NCBI RefSeq assembly: GCF_006364715.1
Contig: NZ_CP040984.1
Coordinates: 1,116,001-1,180,000, forward strand
Direction: 5' to 3'
Length of the DNA stretch: 64,000 nt
From: Candidatus Methylopumilus planktonicus
Lineage (GTDB): Bacteria > Pseudomonadota > Gammaproteobacteria > Burkholderiales > Methylophilaceae
In this document: in pieces, positions 40,217 to 47,685 of the stretch
Position numbering within the stretch: the first letter of the stretch is position 1
Layout of the letters: the number at the start of each line of letters is the position of its first letter
The notes under the pieces: generated by a model
Told to the model about the DNA's origin: nothing
Database searches by the model: none
What the model saw: the letters and a program-made list of their open reading frames with translations, nothing else
Translations under genes and position numbers: made by a program

Positions 40217-41152
40217 TCATTTTATCATGGGTTCTTTTCTAAGCCACGGCTGGACAAGCTCTTCTTTGTGTTTTTTAATGCGGTCGTAAGAAATCATCAG
40301 GAGAGAGATTCCAATGAAAGACATACCTACAAATTCAAAAGGTTTAATTAGCTCATGAAGTTCAATCGACGATGCAATGACTGCTATCACAGGACAAACC
40401 GTTGTGGTCATGGTAGCTATGCCTGCCGATAAATGTCTTAATGCATAAAGCCATAATAGCCATGCAATGGCATTCCCAAAGACTGCGTTATAAATGAGCG
40501 CTCCTATAAAATAACTATCCCACTCAATTGAGGCCGTATGTGTCATGAAAGCCAAAACCACAATAGGTATTGAGCCAAAAAGCATTTGCCATGCGGTTAA
40601 GGAAATCAAATCAAGATTAGGTGAACGAGCTTGAAGTTTTTTAGCTAAAATCACAGCCAACGCCCATGAAATGCCAGACACAATGGCTAATATCATGCTG
40701 AATACATCGGTGCCCAAATGAAGGGGATCCAAAATAAATAAAATGCCCATCAATGAAAAAAAAGCTGCGGGCCATTGCCATCCGCGCAATTTTTCCCCTA
40801 AAAGTGGCCAAGCCAAAAGCATGGTCCAAAAAGGCATGGTGTAGGTAAGTACCGCTGTTTTACCAGCACCACCTTCAACCAAGGCCCATACTAAAAGCCC
40901 TGTAAAGCCAGAAGTTTGAAGAAGACCTAAAGCGATCAGACTTGGAATTTCTTTGATGCTAAAAGGTTTTTTTAAGATAAGCATCACAATGAATAAACAA
41001 AGTGTCCCTAAGACGGTTCTAAGGGCTGCAAAATCAAAAGGACCTGAGAAATGAAGGGCATTTTTCATAACGACCCAGTTGTAACCCCAAATCAGACATA
41101 AAAGCATAAGGGCTAAAAAAGCCATCAGGCTTTGATTTTTTTTAAGGAGCAT
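40217..41152 (-). CDS. EamA/DMT-family transporter
   Basis: 311 residues with ten predicted transmembrane segments in two EamA repeats. MAFLALMLLCLIWGYNWVVMKNALHFSGPFDFAALRTVLGTLCLF begins repeat one and ILAIVSGISWALAVILAKKLQ repeat two. LRHLSAGIATMTTTVCPVIAVIASSIELHE is the usual last part. Such carriers export metabolites or amino acids; the substrate cannot be read from sequence. It lies 20 bp upstream of yebC in the same direction. Confidence 0.9.
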   Translation of the reverse strand: MLLKKNQSLMAFLALMLLCLIWGYNWVVMKNALHFSGPFDFAALRTVLGTLCLFIVMLILKKPFSIKEIPSLIALGLLQTSGFTGLLVWALVEGGAGKTAVLTYTMPFWTMLLAWPLLGEKLRGWQWPAAFFSLMGILFILDPLHLGTDVFSMILAIVSGISWALAVILAKKLQARSPNLDLISLTAWQMLFGSIPIVVLAFMTHTASIEWDSYFIGALIYNAVFGNAIAWLLWLYALRHLSAGIATMTTTVCPVIAVIASSIELHELIKPFEFVGMSFIGISLLMISYDRIKKHKEELVQPWLRKEPMIK

Positions 41153-41227
41153 TTTTATACTTGTTTAATGTAGAGTCATTATTATAAAGTGTATATTTAG
41201 ATTCTAAGATTTCAAAAAAGGTACCTT

Positions 41228-41659
41228 ATGAAAACAGCTGCTCAACTTATTGCTGATAAAAAGCATAAAGAAGTAATTACTATTGCCCCAAACCGTCCCG
41301 TGATTGATGCGCTCATTATCTTAGCCGAATATAAAATTGGCGCGCTCATTGTGATGGACAAAGACAAAATGGTCGGTATTTTTTCTGAGCGCGATTACGC
41401 GCGTGAAGTTGTTCTAAAAGGTAAGTCATCTAAAGTCACTTTAATTGAGGAAGTGATGACTAAAAATGTACTAGTGGGCCACGGTAAAGATACTTTTGAA
41501 AAAGCAATGACGCTTATGACCGAAAAACATATTCGTCACTTACCCATTATTGATGGCACCAAAGTCATTGGTATGTTGTCTTTAGGTGATGTGGCTAAAG
41601 AAATGATTGTGTATCAAAGAAACCTAATCAAAGAGCTAGAAGCTTACGTTAAGCAATAA
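41228..41659 (+). CDS. Paired CBS-domain protein
   Basis: 143 residues consisting only of two CBS domains: residues about 18-68 (NRPVIDALIILAEYKIGALIVMDKDKMVGIFSERDYAREVVLKG) and 78-130 (TKNVLVGHGKDTFEKAMTLMTEKHIRHLPIIDGTKVIGMLSLGDVAKEMI). A CBS pair usually binds an adenine nucleotide and acts as an energy sensor. No partner domain or operon neighbour is present. It diverges from the DMT transporter gene. Confidence 0.92.
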   Translation: MKTAAQLIADKKHKEVITIAPNRPVIDALIILAEYKIGALIVMDKDKMVGIFSERDYAREVVLKGKSSKVTLIEEVMTKNVLVGHGKDTFEKAMTLMTEKHIRHLPIIDGTKVIGMLSLGDVAKEMIVYQRNLIKELEAYVKQ

Positions 41660-41732
41660 CTGCCAAATTAATGATTGTAATGACGGTTACTCCTAAAAAA
41701 CAAAGTCACGCAGCGCCTGATTCAAAAAAAAA

Positions 41733-43121
41733 TTATTTTTCAATTTTTAATTCTTTAACTTTTCGGGTTAAAGTATTTCTTCCTAATCCCAACATCTCAG
41801 CTGCCTCAATTCGCCTTCCTTTAGTAAACTGAAGTGCTTCCTCAATTAAAATCTTTTCAAATGTTTGATTGAGATCGGTCAAAATATCTTTTTGATTTTT
41901 GTTCAATGCTAATTGCACTTCTTGCTTTAATCCATCTTTCCAATTGGCTGATACTTCTTTATGCATATCATGATTTTTCAATTCAGGTGGTAAATCTTTA
42001 ATGTCGATATTTTGACCTGGTGCCATGACGGTTAACCAATGACACACATTTTCAAGTTGGCGCACATTGCCACTCCAATTAAGGTGCGATAAATAACTTA
42101 AGGTATCTTCAGATAGAATTTTTGTTTCAACACCTAATTGCTGTGCACTTTGTTGCAAGAAGTAGCGTGCTAAATCTGGAACATCCTCTGCACGCTCTCT
42201 TAAGGCTGGTAAGCGCAAACGAATGACATTTAAACGATGAAATAAATCTTCACGGAAGAGTCCTGATTTAACTCGCTCTTCTATGTCTTGGTGAGTCGCT
42301 GCAATGACTCGTACATTTACTTTAATAGGGTTATGGCCACCGACGCGATAGAACTGACCGTCACTTAAGACACGTAAAAGTCTTGTTTGAAGATCCGCTG
42401 GCATGTCACCAATCTCATCTAAAAAAAGTGTGCCACCATCCGCTTGTTCGAAACGACCTTTTCGCAGAGCTTGCGCTCCAGTAAAAGCACCTCGCTCATG
42501 ACCAAAGAGTTCGGACTCCAATAAATCTTTTGGAATCGCGGCAGTATTTATTGCAATAAAAGGTTTATCTGCGCGAGGTGAATGTTTATGAAGCGCACTT
42601 GCAACCAACTCTTTACCACTGCCCGATTCACCATTAATAAGAACCGTGGCATGAGAGCGGCTAAGACGTCCGATGGCACGAAAGACTTCTTGCATGGAAG
42701 GTGCATGACCAATCATCTCGGTCGAATTTTCAAAAGAAACTTCTTGATTGTTTTGTTTCAATGACTCATCAATAGCACGATGAATAATTTCAATCGCTTG
42801 ATCCACATCGAAGGGTTTTGCCAAGTATTCAAAAGCCCCTCCTTGGAATGCAGCGACTGCACTTTCTAAATCAGAATAAGCCGTCATGATGATGACAGGA
42901 ATATGTGCATATTTTTCTTTGATGACTTGAAGGAGTTCTAAGCCTGAACCTTGCGGCATTCTAATGTCACTCACAATCACTTGTGGCTCTTCATCTTTGA
43001 TCGCTGCAAATGCATCTTTAATCGAACTAAACGTTTTAAAATTTAAGTCAGTTCGTGTAAGTGCTTTTTCAAATACCCATCGAATAGATTTGTCATCATC
43101 GATAATCCAAATTGCTTTCAT
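41733..43121 (-). CDS. ntrC: Nitrogen regulator NtrC (sigma-54 activator)
   Basis: 462 residues. The receiver domain has the acidic pair at residues 8-10 and phospho-acceptor Asp52 (VIVSDIRMP). The AAA+ domain carries GESGSGKELVA (Walker A), the sigma-54-contacting GAFTGA in GHERGAFTGAQALRKGRF, and GGTLFLDEIGDMP (Walker B). The end (RRIEAAEMLGLGRNTLTRKVKELKIE) is a Fis-type HTH that binds dyads such as those at 44360 and 46009-46055. When nitrogen is short it activates glnA and related genes. It overlaps ntrB by 4 bp. Confidence 0.97.
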   Translation of the reverse strand: MKAIWIIDDDKSIRWVFEKALTRTDLNFKTFSSIKDAFAAIKDEEPQVIVSDIRMPQGSGLELLQVIKEKYAHIPVIIMTAYSDLESAVAAFQGGAFEYLAKPFDVDQAIEIIHRAIDESLKQNNQEVSFENSTEMIGHAPSMQEVFRAIGRLSRSHATVLINGESGSGKELVASALHKHSPRADKPFIAINTAAIPKDLLESELFGHERGAFTGAQALRKGRFEQADGGTLFLDEIGDMPADLQTRLLRVLSDGQFYRVGGHNPIKVNVRVIAATHQDIEERVKSGLFREDLFHRLNVIRLRLPALRERAEDVPDLARYFLQQSAQQLGVETKILSEDTLSYLSHLNWSGNVRQLENVCHWLTVMAPGQNIDIKDLPPELKNHDMHKEVSANWKDGLKQEVQLALNKNQKDILTDLNQTFEKILIEEALQFTKGRRIEAAEMLGLGRNTLTRKVKELKIEK

Positions 43122-44245
43122 AGTGAAGATCCTTGTGATTCTTTATTGGGAGTAGAAATTTCTTTTGTATCTAAAACTTTAATAGGCAATAGAATTGTGA
43201 ATGTGGTATGCCCTGGCTCACTCTTACATTCAATCATGCCCTGATGTTGACTTATATAGGTTTGCGCTAAAGATAAGCCTAGCCCTGAGCCACCTTCACG
43301 GCCTGAGACCAGCGGATAAAATATTTTGTCGCGAATGCCTGGAGGGATGCCAGGTCCATTATCAATGATGTCGAGTTTGATACCCACACGGTAACGTTTT
43401 TTAGCGAGCATGATTTGTCGTTCAGCTCTCGTTTTAAAAATGATTAAACCTTGTTGTTGTTTTTCATGCATCGCTTGAACGGCATTACGCGCAATATTAA
43501 GTACCGCTTGAATCAGTTTTTCCCGATCGCCAATAATATCAGGCAGGCTTGTATCGTAATCGCGTTGAATTTTTATTTCATCAGGCGATTCGGCAAGCAA
43601 TAAACTTCGAACGCGCTCCAACACTTCATGAATATTGGTTGGTTCATATTTAGGTTTTTGGTGGGGGACAAGTAATCGATCCATGAGCGATTGCAGGCGA
43701 TCTGCTTCTTTAATAATGACTTGTGTATATTCTTTTAATGAAACGTCAGGCAATTCATGCTCTAAAAGTTGCGCAGCCCCTCTTAAGCCTCCTAATGGGT
43801 TTCTAATTTCATGTGCTAAATTTCGAATCAATTCTGAGTTCGCTTGTTGCTGGATCAACATACGCTCTTCTTTTGCGATTCGTAATTGCTGATCCATTTG
43901 CTGGAACTCAAGAATATATCGAATCATTTTGCTTTGAATGGGTGTGATGGTGCATGTCACAGAATAGGACTGATGTTTTAAAGTGGTAATTAAAAACTCA
44001 TGCTCACGATAAGGTGTATCGCTATTTAAAGCTTGGCTGATGGCTATTTTTAAAATGTCAGAATGAGGAAATGCTTCATCCAAGGTCATCATGTAAATAT
44101 GTTTAGCACTGAGCCCAAATAAAATTTCCGCCGATGGATTCATATACAAAATATGGCCTTCAATATCGCATAGCAATACTGCACTTGCTAAGTGTTCAAT
44201 CCCTTTAAGTTCTGGACTTAAGGATGGTATAGTGTTTTTATTCAT
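43118..44245 (-). CDS. ntrB: Nitrogen sensor histidine kinase NtrB
   Basis: 375 residues. An N-terminal PAS domain (SAVLLCDIEGHILYMNPSAEILFGLSAKHI) is followed by the H box with His145 (RNLAHEIRNPLGGLRGAAQLLEHELPD), the N box (AVLNIARNAVQAMHEK) and G boxes (DNGPGIPPGIRDKIF, REGGSGLGLSLAQTY). No membrane segment is present, as expected for the cytosolic kinase controlled by PII. It phosphorylates and dephosphorylates NtrC. It has its own sigma-54 promoter at 44272-44289. Confidence 0.97.
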   Translation of the reverse strand: MNKNTIPSLSPELKGIEHLASAVLLCDIEGHILYMNPSAEILFGLSAKHIYMMTLDEAFPHSDILKIAISQALNSDTPYREHEFLITTLKHQSYSVTCTITPIQSKMIRYILEFQQMDQQLRIAKEERMLIQQQANSELIRNLAHEIRNPLGGLRGAAQLLEHELPDVSLKEYTQVIIKEADRLQSLMDRLLVPHQKPKYEPTNIHEVLERVRSLLLAESPDEIKIQRDYDTSLPDIIGDREKLIQAVLNIARNAVQAMHEKQQQGLIIFKTRAERQIMLAKKRYRVGIKLDIIDNGPGIPPGIRDKIFYPLVSGREGGSGLGLSLAQTYISQHQGMIECKSEPGHTTFTILLPIKVLDTKEISTPNKESQGSSL

Positions 44246-44271
44246 GAATTTTCCATTTTCATTTATATAGC

Positions 44272-44289
44272 AAGCAAAACTTGAGCCAA
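44272..44289 (-). promoter_or_regulatory. Sigma-54 promoter of ntrBC
   Basis: On the minus strand TTGGCTCAAGTTTTGCTT has GG-N10-GC with TTGGC at -24 and TTTTGC at -12, a close match to the sigma-54 consensus. It ends about 27 bp before the ntrB ATG at 44245, so the transcript leader would be short. An NtrC dyad lies about 75-100 bp upstream. Confidence 0.8.
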
Positions 44290-44359
44290 CTTTGACAGAT
44301 GGTCTTAAGGCCTATTTATTAGGATGTGTTGGGATATTGTAAGGAATATTAAGCGGTAA

Positions 44360-44376
44360 TGCACTAAAATAGTGCA
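44360..44376. promoter_or_regulatory. NtrC-binding dyad upstream of ntrBC
   Basis: TGCACTAAAATAGTGCA is a perfect 17-bp dyad, extended by one flanking A/T pair each side, equal in form to the E. coli NtrC site (TGCACYA-N3-TRGTGCA). It sits between the glnA terminator and the ntrBC sigma-54 promoter. Confidence 0.85.
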
Positions 44377-44406
44377 TATATGGATTTAGCCCAAAATGAA
44401 GGCATA

Positions 44407-44435
44407 AAAAAGACGGCTATCAAAGCCGTCTTTTT
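44407..44435 (-). terminator. Intrinsic terminator after glnA
   Basis: GACGGCT (44412-44418) pairs with AGCCGTC (44424-44430), extended by A and T runs outside. It starts 17 bp past the glnA stop and would block glnA transcripts from entering ntrBC. Confidence 0.92.
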
Positions 44436-44451
44436 AATTTTTTCAAAAGAA

Positions 44452-45861
44452 TTAGCAGCTGTAATACATGCCGAATTCGATTGGATGCGGCGTCATACGC
44501 ATCTTAGTGACTTCTTCCATCTTAAGATCGATATAACTATTGATCCAGTCATCGGTAAATACACCACCGCGTGTTAAGAACTCGCGATCTTTATCTAAAT
44601 ACTCAAGCGCTTGTTCGAGAGATGAACATACCGTTGGTACTTGTGCATCCTCTTCAGGTGTTAAATGGTACAAGTCTTTTGTAGCGGGTTCACCTGGGTG
44701 AATCTTATTTTGAATACCATCTAAACCTGCCATCATCAATGCGCTGAATGCAAGATATGGGTTCGCTATCGGGTCTGGGAATCGCGCTTCGATACGACGC
44801 GCTTTGTCCCCTTCGACGAATGGAATACGAATCGACGCTGAGCGGTTCTTCGCAGAGTAGGCTAATTTCACTGGAGCCTCATAGCCTGGCACTAAACGTT
44901 TATATGAGTTTGTACCCGGATTAGTAATCGCATTGAGTGCGCGTGCGTGTTTAATCACACCACCAATGTAGAACAACGCGAGTTCACTTAAACCAGCGTA
45001 GCCAGAACCAGCAAATAAATTTTTACCATCTTTCCAAATAGATTGATGCACATGCATACCTGAGCCATTATCACCTAGGATTGGTTTTGGCATGAATGTC
45101 GCTGTTTTGCCATAGTTATGCGCGGTGTTTAAAACCACGTATTTAAGAAGTTGTGTCCAATCAGCGCGCTGTGTGAGCGTACTAAATTTAGTACCGATTT
45201 CACATTGACCTGCAGTGGCGACTTCATGGTGATGCACTTCAACAGGCACCCCCATCGCTTCTAATGTAATCGACATTGCTGAACGCACATCTTGAAGTGA
45301 GTCAACGGGTGGCACTGGAAAGTAACCGCCCTTAACCCCTGGACGGTGTCCCGTATTGCCACCTTCGTGTTGTGTTGCAGAATCCCACGCACCTTCTTCT
45401 GAATTAATTTTAACGTGACATCCATCCATACCCTGAGACCAAGTGATGGAATCAAAAATAAAGAATTCTGGCTCTGGGCCAAAGTAAGCTGTGTCACCTA
45501 TGCCTGTTGATTTTAAATAAGCCTCTGCACGGCGCGCTAAGCTTCGTGGACAACGCTCATAACCCTTCCCGTCTGTTGGGTCTACGACATCGCATGTCAG
45601 AATAAGAGTTGGCTCTTCCATGAATGGATCGATATTAGCTGTATCTGGATCTGGCATTAGCAACATGTCGGATGCTTGAATGCCTTTCCAACCTGCAATC
45701 GATGAACCATCGAATGCGTGACCTTGTTTAAATTTATCTTCATCAAAAGCTGAGACAGGCACGCTGACGTGCTGTTCTTTGCCTCGCGTATCCGTGAATC
45801 TAAAGTCCACGAACTTAACGTTGTTATCCTTAATCTTTTTCATTACATCAGCGATTGCCAT
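44452..45861 (-). CDS. glnA: Glutamine synthetase type I
   Basis: 469 residues, the normal GSI-beta length. DGSSIAGWKGIQASDMLLMPD, CEIGTKFSTLTQRADWTQLLKYVV, NGSGMHVHQSIWKDGKNLFAGSGYAG and NRSASIRIPF are the metal and substrate motifs. The adenylylation tyrosine lies near residue 398 in KDLYHLTPEE, so control by GlnE is expected. It makes glutamine from glutamate, ATP and ammonia. An AGGAG site lies about 6 bases upstream of the ATG. Its promoter region (45932-46055) has a sigma-54 promoter and two NtrC sites. Confidence 0.98.
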   Translation of the reverse strand: MAIADVMKKIKDNNVKFVDFRFTDTRGKEQHVSVPVSAFDEDKFKQGHAFDGSSIAGWKGIQASDMLLMPDPDTANIDPFMEEPTLILTCDVVDPTDGKGYERCPRSLARRAEAYLKSTGIGDTAYFGPEPEFFIFDSITWSQGMDGCHVKINSEEGAWDSATQHEGGNTGHRPGVKGGYFPVPPVDSLQDVRSAMSITLEAMGVPVEVHHHEVATAGQCEIGTKFSTLTQRADWTQLLKYVVLNTAHNYGKTATFMPKPILGDNGSGMHVHQSIWKDGKNLFAGSGYAGLSELALFYIGGVIKHARALNAITNPGTNSYKRLVPGYEAPVKLAYSAKNRSASIRIPFVEGDKARRIEARFPDPIANPYLAFSALMMAGLDGIQNKIHPGEPATKDLYHLTPEEDAQVPTVCSSLEQALEYLDKDREFLTRGGVFTDDWINSYIDLKMEEVTKMRMTPHPIEFGMYYSC

Positions 45862-45931
45862 TTCATTCTCCTAAAAGCGTCAATTGTGATTCAATCTGTT
45901 GTTCATTAATGCATTTCAACATATTAATAGT

Positions 45932-45949
45932 AAGCACAAATTGTGCCAA
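45932..45949 (-). promoter_or_regulatory. Sigma-54 promoter of glnA
   Basis: On the minus strand TTGGCACAATTTGTGCTT shows a perfect TTGGCAC -24 element and GC at -12, with GG-N10-GC spacing. The start of transcription would be near 45920, leaving a leader of about 60 bases before the glnA ATG. Confidence 0.85.
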
Positions 45950-46008
45950 TCGAATAATGCTATAAGGCTCTGTTATTGCTTGAGATTTAAAAGGGAAATG
46001 CCAAAAAA

Positions 46009-46055
46009 TGCACCAAAAAAATGCATATATGAGTTTTATGCACTTTATAAGTGCA
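46009..46055. promoter_or_regulatory. Two tandem NtrC-binding dyads upstream of glnA
   Basis: Site 1 TGCACCAAAAAAATGCA (46009-46025) has one good and one weaker half. Site 2 TGCACTTTATAAGTGCA (46039-46055) is a perfect dyad, extended to TATGCAC...GTGCATA (46037-46057). Their centres are exactly 30 bp apart, about three helical turns, so dimers would bind on one face of the DNA. They lie about 65-110 bp upstream of the sigma-54 promoter, the usual enhancer position. Confidence 0.87.
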
Positions 46056-46130
46056 TAAATGAGTTTGATGGCAGTTTTTACAAAAACACTTATACTCGAA
46101 ACCTTAATCAAATCGATGTGATAGCGCACC

Positions 46131-46964
46131 ATGACTGAACTTAAAAAACATTTTGCCGTGATTGGTAATCCAATTCATCACAGCCTATCTCCTCAAATTC
46201 ATAGTGCATTTGCTAAAGAAGCTGGACTCCATATTGATTACAAAGCTTTGCTCTCGCCTCTCGATGAATTTAAAAATACAATTCATCAACTCATCGCACA
46301 AAAATTAAGCGGGGCTAATGTCACCTTACCTTTTAAAAAAGAGGCTTATGAATTAGCGAGCCAGCATTCCAGTCACTCTAGAATCGCTGAGGCTGTGAAC
46401 ACGCTCGAATTTAAAGGTGATCAAATCATTGGGCACAATACAGACGGCATAGGGTTAGTAAGAGACCTCGAACAAAACTTAAATGTAGATTTAAAGCGTA
46501 AGAAAATTTTACTCATCGGTGCGGGCGGTGCTGCCGAAGGCGTGATTTATTCCATCTTAGAAAAAGAACCATCTGAATTAACACTCACCAATCGCACGAT
46601 TGAAAAATCACACGTGATTCGAAATAAAATGGATGTGCATGCAAAAAGTTTTAATGTGAATTTAAATGTGATTGAAATGGCAAAATTGCCAGATCAATAT
46701 TTTGACATCATTATCAATGCAACCTCAGCCGGTTTAAATAATGCTGAATTTGATTTGAATCATAAAGTTTTTCATGAAGGATCTTTAGCTTATGACATGA
46801 TGTATGGCAAAGAAACATCCTTTATTAGAGAAGCTCAATCACAAGGGTCTAAAACATCAGATGGTCTGGGCATGTTAGTTGAACAAGCCGCAGAAGCTTT
46901 TTTTATTTGGCATCACATTAAACCAAAAACAAAATCTGTGATCGAATCATTAAGAGCGCTTTAA
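46131..46964 (+). CDS. aroE: Shikimate dehydrogenase
   Basis: 277 residues. VIGNPIHHSLSPQIHSAFAKEAGL holds the shikimate-binding SLSP, ANVTLPFKKEAYELA the catalytic Lys, NTDGIGLVRDLE the Asp, and LLIGAGGAAEGVIYSIL plus NRTIEKS the NADP site. DGLGMLVEQAAEAFFIW is the C-terminal signature. It reduces 3-dehydroshikimate in aromatic amino-acid synthesis. It diverges from glnA and abuts mtgA, with no gap. Confidence 0.96.
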   Translation: MTELKKHFAVIGNPIHHSLSPQIHSAFAKEAGLHIDYKALLSPLDEFKNTIHQLIAQKLSGANVTLPFKKEAYELASQHSSHSRIAEAVNTLEFKGDQIIGHNTDGIGLVRDLEQNLNVDLKRKKILLIGAGGAAEGVIYSILEKEPSELTLTNRTIEKSHVIRNKMDVHAKSFNVNLNVIEMAKLPDQYFDIIINATSAGLNNAEFDLNHKVFHEGSLAYDMMYGKETSFIREAQSQGSKTSDGLGMLVEQAAEAFFIWHHIKPKTKSVIESLRAL

Positions 46965-47684
46965 TTGCAAGCACGATTAAAAAATCTATTTTGGAATAAT
47001 CGATCCTTCAAAGGAAAAGTTTTATCTGTTTCGTTTCTTTTTTTCTTTTTCTATCAGCTCTGGATTTTACTTCACATTATTTTATGGACGGTTGTCAATC
47101 CAGGTGAAAGTGCTTTCATGGAAACGAGACTCGAGCACCTTCAAGAAAAAGATGAAAAAGCAACGCTGCGTCATCAATGGGTCAATTACAACCAAATCTC
47201 GATCAATATTAAACAAGCCGTCATTGCAGCCGAGGATGCCAAGTTTATTGACCATGAAGGTTTTGACTGGGAGGGCATTGAAAAAGCTTATGAAAAAAAT
47301 AAGCGACGTAAAAAAATTGTAGCGGGAGGGTCCACTATTAGCCAGCAGCTTGCTAAAAATTTGTTCTTATCCAATCAAAGAACGCCTTGGCGAAAAGCAG
47401 AAGAAACCATTATCACCCTAATGCTTGAAACAATTTTAAGTAAACAAAGAATCTTAGAAATTTATTTGAATGTAATCGAGTGGGGAAATAATGTCTATGG
47501 GATTGAAGCTGCATCCCTTCGTTATTTTTCATTCCATGCAAGAGATTTAAATAGTTTTCAGTCGGCTAAGTTAGCCTCCATGATTCCTAACCCTAAATAT
47601 TATGAGCACCATCAAGATGCTTCAGGATTGATTGAGCGAAGTGGAATCATCCTATCTCGAATGAATTCGGCTCAAGTGCCATAA
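46965..47684 (+). CDS. mtgA: Monofunctional peptidoglycan transglycosylase MtgA
   Basis: 239 residues. One N-terminal transmembrane helix (LSVSFLFFFFYQLWILLHIILWTVV) anchors a GT51 domain: INIKQAVIAAEDAKFIDHEGFDWEGIEKAYEKN with the catalytic Glu, GGSTISQQLAKNLFLSNQRTPWRKAEE, and RILEIYLNVIEWGNNVYGIEAASLRYF. It polymerises glycan strands from lipid II. The start is TTG at 46965 directly after the aroE stop; no ATG precedes the membrane helix. It converges with uvrA. Confidence 0.93.
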   Translation: MQARLKNLFWNNRSFKGKVLSVSFLFFFFYQLWILLHIILWTVVNPGESAFMETRLEHLQEKDEKATLRHQWVNYNQISINIKQAVIAAEDAKFIDHEGFDWEGIEKAYEKNKRRKKIVAGGSTISQQLAKNLFLSNQRTPWRKAEETIITLMLETILSKQRILEIYLNVIEWGNNVYGIEAASLRYFSFHARDLNSFQSAKLASMIPNPKYYEHHQDASGLIERSGIILSRMNSAQVP

Positions 47685-47685
47685 T

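Noticed and set aside
45991..46006. Second possible sigma-54 element (TTTGGCATTTCCC on the minus strand) nearer the NtrC sites
   Set aside because: It has GG at the -24 position but no GC 10 bases later; the element at 45932-45949 fits properly.
46009..46055. Dyads upstream of glnA as an aroE-specific operator
   Set aside because: The sites match the NtrC form and are correctly placed for the minus-strand sigma-54 promoter; nothing ties them to aroE.
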